Below the pieces are notes generated by a model, which did not search any database, was not told the DNA's origin, and saw nothing but the letters and a program-made list of their open reading frames with translations. Positions 1 to 5,918 of a DNA stretch of 11,736 nt are shown here, piece by piece. This DNA is from Candidatus Woesearchaeota archaeon (GTDB taxonomy: Archaea > Nanobdellota > Nanobdellia > SCGC-AAA011-G17 > UBA489), in assembly GCA_030679025.1 (NCBI GenBank), contig JAUXTV010000157.1, positions 1-11,736 on the forward strand, given 5' to 3'. The stretch's first letter is position 1. Every line of letters starts with the position of its first letter. The position numbers were made by a program, and so were the translations under genes.

Positions 1-63
1 TTTAAAAAGATTGCTTTATTTAATAGGAAAAAGCTTTTGAAGAGAAAAAGAAATAAGAAAAGG

Positions 64-927
64 ATGGAAAAGAAAACAATACAAATAATAGAAATAATCC
101 TGATCATTCTAGTAGTAGGAACCATAGCTGGAGAAATATATCTAGGATACACAATAAAGAAAGAAAATGCAGAATTAAAAGAATCCTTGCAACAAAATAT
201 AGATGCAAATGCAGAATTAACAAGAAATCTTATTACTTCAACACAAGAAGACTTTCAAAAAAAGATTGAGACAATAGCAAGTGCAGTAGAAGAAATAGAA
301 TCAGAAAGTAAATCACGTTTATCAGATTTAGAAGAAGAAGTTAAAAATGTGAATATTAAATCTGGAGATTTTTCTGCAATTTTAGAAGATGTCTTTCCAG
401 GTGTTGTAAATATTGCAACTGATCAAGGTCGCGGTTCTGGAGCAATTATAACTGATGATGGTCATATAGTAACTAATTACCATGTAATAAAAGATGCTCA
501 AATTATCCAAGTAGTGGACTACAATAAAAGAATATACACTGCAATTCCTATAGGTGCTCATGTACAATATGATGTTGCGGTCCTAAAAATTAATGGGAGT
601 TTTAATGAGTTACAATTTGCAGATTCTAGTAAAGTAAAAGTTGGAGAAAGGGTAGTAGCTGTCGGTAATCCTGCAGGTTTAGGTTTTTCCGTAACAGAAG
701 GAATTATTAGTCAAACAGAACGAATTATTAGTCAACAAGGTCCTCCAATGATACAAACTGATGTACCTATTAACCCTGGAAATTCTGGAGGTCCTTTGAT
801 TAATACTCAAGGAAATATTGTAGGAATAAATAGATTGAAGATTGCAGGATATGAAAGTTTAGGTTTTGCTATCCCTAGCAATTTAGTAAAACAAGTTGCT
901 GAAGAAATCATACAAAGAGATATTTAG
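64..927 (+). CDS. HtrA/DegP-like trypsin-fold serine protease, membrane-anchored, no PDZ domain
   Basis: From ATG 64 the protein is 287 aa. Residues 6-29 form a hydrophobic membrane anchor. Residues 31-97 are rich in E, K, Q and heptad-like hydrophobics, probably a coiled coil. A trypsin-fold domain fills 104-287. The catalytic triad is visible: H140 in VTNYHVI, D170 in YDVAVLKI and S241 in GNSGGPL. The end (LGFAIPSNLV) matches the end of an HtrA protease domain, and no PDZ follows, so substrate recognition must rely on the coiled coil or on oligomerisation. It probably acts on the outer face of the membrane in protein quality control; this is inferred from the family. A frame extension to TTG 37 adds only basic residues, so ATG was preferred. 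A weak A/T-rich element near 14-27 could be a promoter. Family assignment is firm; start and role are less so. Confidence 0.88.
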   Translation: MEKKTIQIIEIILIILVVGTIAGEIYLGYTIKKENAELKESLQQNIDANAELTRNLITSTQEDFQKKIETIASAVEEIESESKSRLSDLEEEVKNVNIKSGDFSAILEDVFPGVVNIATDQGRGSGAIITDDGHIVTNYHVIKDAQIIQVVDYNKRIYTAIPIGAHVQYDVAVLKINGSFNELQFADSSKVKVGERVVAVGNPAGLGFSVTEGIISQTERIISQQGPPMIQTDVPINPGNSGGPLINTQGNIVGINRLKIAGYESLGFAIPSNLVKQVAEEIIQRDI

Positions 928-1090
928 GAAGAAGAAAAAATAAGCTGAAAGAAAGGAGCAGAATATAGTCAACCGAAGAGATCCAAGGTTTTCAATATCT
1001 AGTAGAGAGGCATGCTAATGATCCTAAAGCTCGCTAATAAGGACATTAAGAGGTATTTAGAGGTAAAAAAGTCTACTAAAATAAGAAAGA
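928..1090. other. Gene-poor spacer with short coding-like debris
   Basis: About 160 bp between the protease and the winged-helix gene. No tRNA, hairpin terminator or repeat was seen. A 22-codon open stretch (969-1034, +) reads like real protein (contains YLVERHANDPKAR) but has no start and is closed by stops on both sides. An overlapping 33-codon ATG frame (1012-1113) follows a purine-rich AGAGAGG but runs through the next gene's TATA box. Either could be a decayed gene or chance. Confidence 0.3.
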
Positions 1091-1098
1091 TTTATATA
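1091..1098 (+). promoter_or_regulatory. TATA box of the winged-helix/nucleotidyltransferase operon
   Basis: TTTATATA centred about 26 bp before ATG 1121, preceded by purine-rich AAGAAAGA that could serve as a BRE. The spacing puts transcription start at or next to the ATG, so the mRNA is probably leaderless. This also decides the start codon: the upstream in-frame TTG at 1100 would lie inside the promoter. Confidence 0.7.
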
Positions 1099-1120
1099 CT
1101 TGTTACGTTTTAATAGAATT

Positions 1121-1987
1121 ATGCAGTTATCAAAAACAGAAATAAAAGTACTAGAACAAATAGCTAGAGGCAATAAAGCGGTGAAATCAATAGCAAAAAG
1201 CATAGCAAAAAGCGTTAAACAAGTCTATGTAACTGCAAAAAGATTAGAGGAAATCGGAATTGTTGTGCGTGTAAAGAGAAAGCTTGAAGTAAAAAAAACA
1301 ACGCATCTTATGCTACTTATGCAAACTCTTGCGGAACGACCAAATCTAGCACCTATGTTAGCAGATGCGGGAATACCAATATGTATGACGATGTTAAATC
1401 TGATAACTGTCAAAGCGGTGATAAAAGAAACAGGGTTTAAAAAAGCGACAATATACAAAAAGTTAGAACAAGCAAAAAGAAGAAGTTTAGTAATAAAAAA
1501 AGGATCAGCGTTCAAAATAAATGAGAAATTTTGGCCTATGTTAAAGACATTTCTTGAAGCGTTAAAAAAATATGAAGCTGCAGGCGATGATCGTATTCCT
1601 ATAAGCTCAATAATATACTATAAGAGAAATGATGAGATTGTTTTTTCAACAAGAGAGGAAGTTGATGCTGCTAAAACTGCTTTCTCGGCGTATGAAGAGT
1701 ATGGTATTAAGCCGTTGTTAATCACGGAATTTTATTATTTGCCAAAAAGAAAGCTTTCAAAAAAAGAAATATTCCTACATTCCTTATATATAGCTGAAAA
1801 AACAGGAGATTTACGGGAGGCAATATTTGTAGCCATGTTTTATATAAAATATTATGAGGAGCTTAAGAAAATAAAGCATCTCTTGCTTGAAAAGATAACT
1901 AAGGTATTAAAAGGTGAAAGAATAAGATGGTTCCCGTCACTAGAAGAAATAAAAGAGAAAGCTGAGGTATATGGAATTAAAGTCTAA
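1121..1987 (+). CDS. Tandem winged-helix DNA-binding protein, possible antitoxin/regulator
   Basis: 288 aa from ATG 1121, the start set by the TATA box at 1091. Two helix-turn-helix units can be read. The first spans about residues 3-55 (SKTEIKVLEQIA, then SVKQVYVTAKRLEEIGIVVRV, a typical recognition helix plus wing). The second spans about 95-135 (VKAVIKETGFKKATIYKKL, then SLVIKKGS and the wing FKINEKFW). Residues 150-288 are a Lys/Glu-rich, mostly helical region with no motif I recognise. A 12-bp tandem duplication (1190-1213) encodes the repeated IAKS in the first domain. The stop is 2 nt before a nucleotidyltransferase gene, so the two are co-expressed. A regulator next to a nucleotidyltransferase resembles AbiE-type toxin-antitoxin organisation; an autoregulatory antitoxin role is inference. 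A housekeeping regulator is the alternative. Confidence 0.7.
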   Translation: MQLSKTEIKVLEQIARGNKAVKSIAKSIAKSVKQVYVTAKRLEEIGIVVRVKRKLEVKKTTHLMLLMQTLAERPNLAPMLADAGIPICMTMLNLITVKAVIKETGFKKATIYKKLEQAKRRSLVIKKGSAFKINEKFWPMLKTFLEALKKYEAAGDDRIPISSIIYYKRNDEIVFSTREEVDAAKTAFSAYEEYGIKPLLITEFYYLPKRKLSKKEIFLHSLYIAEKTGDLREAIFVAMFYIKYYEELKKIKHLLLEKITKVLKGERIRWFPSLEEIKEKAEVYGIKV

Positions 1988-1989
1988 AA

Positions 1990-2664
1990 ATGATAACAAA
2001 ATTTGAGCAAGTTGAAGATCTCTTTAAAGAGGTGGAGAAATTCGTAGAAAGAAAAGTGTGTATATATGTTATAGGTGGTGCTGTGCTCCTTGAACAAAAT
2101 CTCAAGTTAGTAACAAAAGACATTGATCTCGTTGTGGCAACAAAAGAAGATTTTATGCAAGTGCAAAAGGCATTTGAAAAGTGTGGGTTCAAAGCTAGAA
2201 TTCCAGGTGTAGAATACAAGCACATGAATCTCAGCCAGATATTGGAGAAAGGCGACTACAGAATTGATCTTTTTGAAAGAGAAGTCTGTGGAAAATTCTC
2301 ATTATCAGAAAACATGATAAAACGAGCGAGAGAAGTCATAAGTTTAAAAAATATGAAAGTATTTCTAAGCGCAAATGAAGACGTATTTTTGCTTAAGTGC
2401 ATGACAGAAAGAGATGGTGATTTGCTAGATTGCGAAAGCTTAGTTGTTCCAGGCATAGATTGGAAGGCAATACTGCAAGAGCTAAAAAGCCAAATAAAAA
2501 AAAGTGGAGAAGATGTATGGATAACTTGGATAGGAGAAAGGTTTGATTTGTTAGAAGAAAGAAACAAGATTAAAATACCCATCATGAATGAAATCAACAA
2601 GCTCAGGGAGCAATACTTTGAAAAGTATGAAGAGGAATTAAAGAATCGTAAGGAAAAGAAGTAG
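1990..2664 (+). CDS. Nucleotidyltransferase-fold protein (AbiEii/DUF6036-like), possible toxin
   Basis: 224 aa. The N-terminal half has the minimal nucleotidyltransferase core: G29-G30 in YVIGGAVLLE, then D44 and D46 in TKDIDLVV, and a third acidic residue D93 in YRIDLF. All three metal ligands appear intact, so it is probably active. Further on, LLKCMTERDGDLLDCESL (about 134-151) resembles the K-x4-R-x2-D-x2-D pattern that follows the core in AbiEii-type proteins. The C-terminus is a charged helix (190-224). It lies 2 nt after the winged-helix gene and ends 15 nt from convergent PCNA. Family members transfer nucleotides to RNA, protein or small molecules; the target cannot be read from sequence. 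Toxin function is inferred from pairing only. An antibiotic-type or tRNA-related nucleotidyltransferase is possible. Confidence 0.75.
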   Translation: MITKFEQVEDLFKEVEKFVERKVCIYVIGGAVLLEQNLKLVTKDIDLVVATKEDFMQVQKAFEKCGFKARIPGVEYKHMNLSQILEKGDYRIDLFEREVCGKFSLSENMIKRAREVISLKNMKVFLSANEDVFLLKCMTERDGDLLDCESLVVPGIDWKAILQELKSQIKKSGEDVWITWIGERFDLLEERNKIKIPIMNEINKLREQYFEKYEEELKNRKEKK

Positions 2665-2679
2665 AAAGGCTATCGAAAA

Positions 2680-3429
2680 TTAATCGTTCGCGACTCTAGG
2701 TGCTAAAATAAAAGTCAACTGTACTTTATCTTTCACTAAGTAATCGACTTTCAAAGGATAATCCTTGTTGAATTGTAAGGTCATCTTGTTGGAGAGTTTA
2801 GCTCCCTTCAAAATCTTCTTCAAGTATTCAATAGAGTATTTTGCTCTAATGGGTTCTTTGCCAGGTGATTTAATAATAGTTTCTTCGTCTGCATGAAGTT
2901 CTGTGCGCGCGTCATTCAAATTGCTCTCAGCTTCAACACAGAAAGTATCTTTCATCGCCACAAGAGCAACAGATTCAGAAACAACATCCATGTCTTGAAC
3001 TGCTTCATCAAATCTATAGCTTAAGGTTTCAATTTTAACAGGGAAAGTGAGTTCAGGAATTTTATGTTCTTTGTCTTCCATATCGATCAAAGCTAAATTG
3101 AAAGTTCTAGTTGCTTCGCTTTTTAATTGAAGTCGTAATCTGTGTTTCTCTTCATCTAATTCAATAGTTAAAACATCAGAAGGTTTCACTCTGCGTAAAA
3201 TAGTTTTGAAAGCGTCTAAGTTAATGGCGATACTCACAGGTTTGTCAACTTGGTATGCGGTAAATGCGCTGGAGAGTAAAGTAAAATGAACCATGGCTAC
3301 ATTAGCGGGATCCATAGCAACTAATTTGATTTGATTTTTGTCAATTTTAAAGATAACATCATTAACAAGCTCAGAAACCACATTAACAGAATCTACTAAA
3401 ATACGTGGTTCTTCAAGAGTTAGTTTCAT
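2680..3429 (-). CDS. pcn: DNA polymerase sliding clamp (PCNA)
   Basis: 249 aa, the usual PCNA length. Start taken at ATG 3429 (MKLTLEEPRILVDSV); an upstream in-frame TTG at 3459 is rejected because family alignment begins at MKL and the TATA box overlaps that extension. Recognisable landmarks are AMDPANVAMVHF in the first domain, the linker region with KIPELTFPVK joining the two halves, and the C-terminal LAPRVAND, matching the LAPR-type tail of PCNAs. The protein should form a trimeric ring that tethers polymerase, FEN1, ligase and other partners to DNA. A GGGG stretch lies 5-8 nt before the ATG and may act as a weak ribosome binding site. It is the last gene of the cluster but probably has its own promoter, and converges on the nucleotidyltransferase gene with 15 nt between stops. 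Confidence 0.96.
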   Translation of the reverse strand: MKLTLEEPRILVDSVNVVSELVNDVIFKIDKNQIKLVAMDPANVAMVHFTLLSSAFTAYQVDKPVSIAINLDAFKTILRRVKPSDVLTIELDEEKHRLRLQLKSEATRTFNLALIDMEDKEHKIPELTFPVKIETLSYRFDEAVQDMDVVSESVALVAMKDTFCVEAESNLNDARTELHADEETIIKSPGKEPIRAKYSIEYLKKILKGAKLSNKMTLQFNKDYPLKVDYLVKDKVQLTFILAPRVAND

Positions 3430-3459
3430 TATATCCCCTAGCAAAAACACTGAGTTCAA

Positions 3460-3467
3460 TTTATAAT
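3460..3467 (-). promoter_or_regulatory. Putative TATA box for PCNA
   Basis: On the minus strand this reads ATTATAAA, centred about 34 bp before ATG 3429, which predicts a start roughly 8 nt before the ATG. It lies in the 87-nt TFS-PCNA gap, much longer than the other gaps in the cluster, consistent with a separate promoter. T-rich leader and exact start are not resolved. Confidence 0.45.
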
Positions 3468-3516
3468 GATTATGGTATTCAAGAGAATAGATAAAATAAC
3501 TCCATCTAAGTGGGTA

Positions 3517-3846
3517 TTATTTAGATGCTCGCCAAGTATGGCTGCATTTCACGCATTTGAAGAATCTGGTCTCAGCTTCATCGCCAGCTCTGGTCTGTAC
3601 AAGCCAATAGAAAGCTTCTCCATGCTGACATTTAGAGCAAGTCTCTTGGACTTTTGGTAAGGTGTCCACACGTTTGCTAATGACTTCAATGTCATCTTTC
3701 TTAGATTGTGTGACCTTTTCTTTCAAAATAATTTTCTCTTTTTTGTTAGTAAAATAGTTGCAAGAAGCACAACTTAATCTCATCTTGCCAGTAGTTTTTG
3801 TTTTTTTAGGAACAATAATTGCCCCACACTTAGGACAGAACATCAT
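3517..3846 (-). CDS. tfs: Transcription factor S (TFS), TFIIS-like transcript cleavage factor
   Basis: 109 aa, normal for archaeal TFS. The N-terminal zinc ribbon uses C4, C7, C26 and C29. A linker of about 35 residues follows, then a C-terminal ribbon with C70, C73, C98 and C101. The hallmark loop QTRAGDEAETRFFKC is intact, with the acidic pair D89-E90 that reaches the RNA polymerase active site and stimulates cleavage of backtracked RNA. HTWR near the end is also typical. The gene begins with two ATG codons; the first overlaps the signal peptidase stop as ATGA, indicating translational coupling. Rpo11 in the same operon is a subunit of the polymerase TFS acts on. Confidence 0.96.
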   Translation of the reverse strand: MMFCPKCGAIIVPKKTKTTGKMRLSCASCNYFTNKKEKIILKEKVTQSKKDDIEVISKRVDTLPKVQETCSKCQHGEAFYWLVQTRAGDEAETRFFKCVKCSHTWRASK

Positions 3847-4427
3847 GAAAATACGCCTCCTAGAAATTCTACAAATCCAATTTTTATCCAGCCTAGATAA
3901 GGTAATCTTAAAACAGCTTTGCCAGTTCTTTTAATTTGAGCTTCAGTAACAATGTCTCTATCTGCTGTAGGATTATTATCTCCTTTTGTTGCAAAAGAAT
4001 AAGTGTTGTCTTGTTGTGTAATGCTAACCACCCTATGAATAATAGGATTCACATGTCGTGAACTTTCATAGACAACCACATCTCCTACTTTAATATCTTT
4101 CGGTTTTACACCCTTCAAAACCATAATGTCTCCTTTGTTAAAACCGTTTTTGAAAGGAAAATCAGAAAACTGTTCTTCAGTGATATTGTGTTGAGCATAC
4201 CAGTCAGTTCCGCTCCACCAAGTATCAAAAGATTGTCCATTATGTTCCATAGATCCTGAAACAACAGCAACTATAGGATAAGCAGTACTTAATAAAAGCC
4301 CAATACCTGGATAAAGAATGAATTTAACAAGAACAAAGGCTAAAATAAGATTGACAAACCAAGATAAAAGGGAGTCTTCATACCAAAGAAATTGCCATAC
4401 TTTCTTAATAAAAGCGTGAAAACTCAT
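3843..4427 (-). CDS. Archaeal/ER-type signal peptidase I
   Basis: 194 aa. The N-terminus is cytoplasmic, followed by a hydrophobic stretch at about 21-48. The catalytic serine is S59 in VVSGSMEHNG. H131 in NPIIHRVV takes the place of the bacterial general-base lysine, which marks the archaeal/ER (Sec11) type. D150 and D156 in TKGDNNPTAD complete the family's conserved acidic set. It removes signal peptides from Sec-exported proteins at the outer face of the membrane. An inserted segment of about 30 residues rich in W, D and N (about 66-95) separates the serine box from the rest. The start is 17 nt after the Rpo11 stop and its TGA overlaps the TFS start. A secretion enzyme inside a transcription/replication cluster is functionally unrelated to its neighbours and is probably there for co-expression. 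Confidence 0.94.
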   Translation of the reverse strand: MSFHAFIKKVWQFLWYEDSLLSWFVNLILAFVLVKFILYPGIGLLLSTAYPIVAVVSGSMEHNGQSFDTWWSGTDWYAQHNITEEQFSDFPFKNGFNKGDIMVLKGVKPKDIKVGDVVVYESSRHVNPIIHRVVSITQQDNTYSFATKGDNNPTADRDIVTEAQIKRTGKAVLRLPYLGWIKIGFVEFLGGVFS

Positions 4428-4444
4428 GAAAGTGAAATGTAAAA

Positions 4445-4714
4445 TTAAAGCTTCTTAAACTTTTCTTGTAACTCAGCAGTTTTTTTCTGTAAGCGTTCTA
4501 CAGCACCACTAAGCAAACTTATAGGGTCTTGTTTGTCCGACTCAACAATAAAAACAGGTTGAGAAACTAAAGAATGTTCAATAGCATAACCAGCAACATC
4601 AGGTGCTTTTGCAAGCCAGAGTTCTTTACGAAGAATATTACAAAAAGTATGACCTTCGCCTTTAAGCTCAAATTTAAGACGTTGTTTGGTATGTTCTAGA
4701 ACGTTGATTTCCAT
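4445..4714 (-). CDS. rpoL: DNA-directed RNA polymerase subunit Rpo11 (subunit L)
   Basis: 89 aa, the expected size. The conserved assembly core is clear: KGEGHTFCNILRKELW (about 18-33), then VAGYAIEHSL and the PVFIVES strand. The C-terminal helix (about 62-89, ERLQKKTAELQEKFKKL) matches the helix that packs on Rpo3. Rpo11 and Rpo3 form the alpha-like platform on which archaeal RNA polymerase assembles. The gene lies 24 nt after the methyltransferase stop. A TATA-like box at 4736-4743 suggests an additional promoter of its own. No Shine-Dalgarno sequence precedes it; the mRNA just upstream is C-rich (CCACCTCTACCCT). Confidence 0.96.
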   Translation of the reverse strand: MEINVLEHTKQRLKFELKGEGHTFCNILRKELWLAKAPDVAGYAIEHSLVSQPVFIVESDKQDPISLLSGAVERLQKKTAELQEKFKKL

Positions 4715-4735
4715 AGGGTAGAGGTGGAAAAATCA

Positions 4736-4743
4736 TTTTTAAA
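4736..4743 (-). promoter_or_regulatory. Possible internal TATA box for rpoL
   Basis: Minus strand reads TTTAAAAA, centred about 26 bp before the Rpo11 ATG, the same leaderless spacing seen elsewhere in this window. It overlaps the end of the methyltransferase gene. The match is A/T-rich enough to occur by chance. Confidence 0.4.
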
Positions 4744-5371
4744 GCTTTCTATCTCGTTCTAAACGCCAAATGCCTACAGGAACAGTATAATGCTCCTTGT
4801 GGTGAAAGGTTTGTGTCTTCTTAAGAACAAAATTAGCCTTCCAAAAATGAGTAATAGTAAAGTTATGATCAGTGGATAAAGAAGTAAGAAATCGTTGACT
4901 TTCAACTTTATGAATAGTATAAATGACATTTGCAAGTTGCATAGCTTTTTCTAAAAAGACTTTGTCAGCATGTTCTTTTTGTACACCGAAAGGAGGGTTT
5001 TGTAAAACAACATCAACAGTGTGATGAAATGTTTCTACTGAAGTATGTAAAAAAGAAGCTGAAAAAGTTTTACCAGTGGTTGCTTCCAGTGATTGTAAAT
5101 TCTTTTTTGCAAAAGCTAAAGCGTCTACATCTAGATCTATGAAAAAAACTTGTTTTGCTCCTAGTAATAATGCACCAAGACCTAGAATGCCAGTGCCACA
5201 ACCAAAATCAGCAATCACTTTGTCATCTATGTCTCCTTGTAATGCAGCATCCCAAAGCACTTGTGCGGCAAGTTCACTAGGAGTTGCATATTGTTCTAAA
5301 GCAGCAGAAGGTTGTACAAAAGTCTGCAAGCGAGAAAGATGAATCGCTAAATCTTTTTTCTTCAGGGTCAT
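4739..5371 (-). CDS. METTL5-like N6-adenine methyltransferase (probable rRNA m6A)
   Basis: 210 aa, a single class I SAM-dependent methyltransferase domain. Residues 55-61 (DFGCGTG) are the SAM-binding glycine loop. D79 in FFIDLD ends the second strand. NPPFG at 125-129 is the catalytic N6-adenine/amino motif. The LEQYATPSELAAQVLW segment (about 25-40) is the substrate-side signature that separates METTL5-type enzymes from HemK2/N6AMT1, which have NPPY. Eukaryotic METTL5 makes m6A on 18S rRNA near the decoding centre; an equivalent 16S site is the likely target, inferred from family. Coupled to MBF1 by an ATGA overlap and followed by Rpo11 at 24 nt. HemK2-type methylation of the aRF1 GGQ glutamine is a different enzyme, and this is not the best candidate for it. 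Confidence 0.85.
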   Translation of the reverse strand: MTLKKKDLAIHLSRLQTFVQPSAALEQYATPSELAAQVLWDAALQGDIDDKVIADFGCGTGILGLGALLLGAKQVFFIDLDVDALAFAKKNLQSLEATTGKTFSASFLHTSVETFHHTVDVVLQNPPFGVQKEHADKVFLEKAMQLANVIYTIHKVESQRFLTSLSTDHNFTITHFWKANFVLKKTQTFHHKEHYTVPVGIWRLERDRKL

Positions 5372-5832
5372 GTTTTTTTCCGGATTTTGACAAGATCCCC
5401 AATAGTTAATGCGTTGTCTTGTGAAGAAGAAATATTTGCCGGAGGAATATATAACTCAACTAGAGTAATGTGAAGGATTTTTTCTAAGCGTTGTGCAAGA
5501 GGAAGAGAGGGTTTTAATTTTCCAGATTCTATATGTTGAATAACAGATTCTTTTTCTTTAGCTGCCTGAGCAAGATCTTTGTGTTGCATGCCTAACTTTT
5601 CTCTGGCTTGTTTAATAAGAGATGCAAAAGTATCGACAAGAAGTTCATTAGTTTCTGATTCCATGTGTTGTCTTGCTCGCTGTTGAGAAGGTTGTTGAGA
5701 AGATACAGGGTGAGTTGGTTTGGGTAATGCCTTGCCGTAACGACTGCAAGAAGCACATACTTGTAAAGTAGTTCCCTCTACAAAAACAGAATTTAAAGGC
5801 TTCTCTGATCCGCACATATCGCAACTAGCCAT
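5368..5832 (-). CDS. mbf1: Multiprotein bridging factor 1 homologue (archaeal MBF1)
   Basis: 154 aa. An N-terminal zinc ribbon has C4, C7, C26 and C29 (CDMC and CASC). A Gln/Pro/Ser-rich linker spans about 36-58. A cro/C1-type helix-turn-helix covers about 65-127 (IKQAREKLGMQHKDLAQAA, then ESVIQHIESGKLKPSL). The tail LTIGDLVKIRKK is typical of archaeal MBF1. Eukaryotic MBF1 bridges activators and TBP; the archaeal protein also associates with ribosomes, and related MBF1/EDF1 acts at stalled or collided ribosomes. First gene of the cluster, with a TATA box about 28 bp before its ATG, so a leaderless mRNA is expected. Its TGA overlaps the methyltransferase ATG. Confidence 0.93.
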   Translation of the reverse strand: MASCDMCGSEKPLNSVFVEGTTLQVCASCSRYGKALPKPTHPVSSQQPSQQRARQHMESETNELLVDTFASLIKQAREKLGMQHKDLAQAAKEKESVIQHIESGKLKPSLPLAQRLEKILHITLVELYIPPANISSSQDNALTIGDLVKIRKKT

Positions 5833-5856
5833 AAAGAATGCTAGGACAATAGGCTC

Positions 5857-5864
5857 TATAAATA
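5857..5864 (-). promoter_or_regulatory. TATA box for the MBF1 operon
   Basis: Forward TATAAATA, read as TATTTATA on the minus strand, centred about 28 bp before ATG 5832. The predicted start is within a few bases of the ATG, so the mRNA is probably leaderless. It sits back to back with the promoter of the glycosyltransferase operon. Confidence 0.65.
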
Positions 5865-5872
5865 GATTTTGG

Positions 5873-5891
5873 AAGGTTCTAGAACAACCTT
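5873..5891. promoter_or_regulatory. Operator-like palindrome between divergent promoters
   Basis: Inner perfect 10-bp palindrome GTTCTAGAAC (5876-5885), with outer arms AAGGTT (5873-5878) and AACCTT (5886-5891) that pair around it. It lies upstream of the MBF1 TATA box and touches the BRE/TATA of the glycosyltransferase promoter, where a bound repressor would block TBP/TFB. The binding protein is unknown. Confidence 0.4.
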
Positions 5892-5897
5892 TAAATA
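5890..5897 (+). promoter_or_regulatory. TATA box for the glycosyltransferase operon
   Basis: TTTAAATA centred about 26 bp before ATG 5919. No Shine-Dalgarno sequence stands in the 20 nt before the ATG, so leaderless translation is expected. Confidence 0.65.
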
Positions 5898-5918
5898 AGG
5901 AAAAAACGGCTCAAATAC

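Noticed and set aside
37..63. TTG start extending the HtrA-like protein by 9 residues
   Set aside because: Adds only K/R-rich residues, uses a TTG codon and has no promoter at fitting distance; ATG 64 is simpler.
1100..1120. TTG start extending the winged-helix protein
   Set aside because: It lies between the TATA box and the ATG, where transcription has not yet begun.
1190..1213. 12-bp tandem repeat as a mobile or CRISPR repeat
   Set aside because: Only two copies, within coding sequence, giving a repeated IAKS; no CRISPR array, insertion sequence or attachment site was seen in the window.
2256..2600. Minus-strand 114-codon frame inside the nucleotidyltransferase
   Set aside because: Shadow frame with low-complexity Leu/Ser/Phe content, opposite a gene with clear catalytic motifs.
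3430..3459. TTG start extending PCNA by 10 residues
   Set aside because: PCNA family proteins start at the M-K-L strand, and the extension runs into the TATA region.
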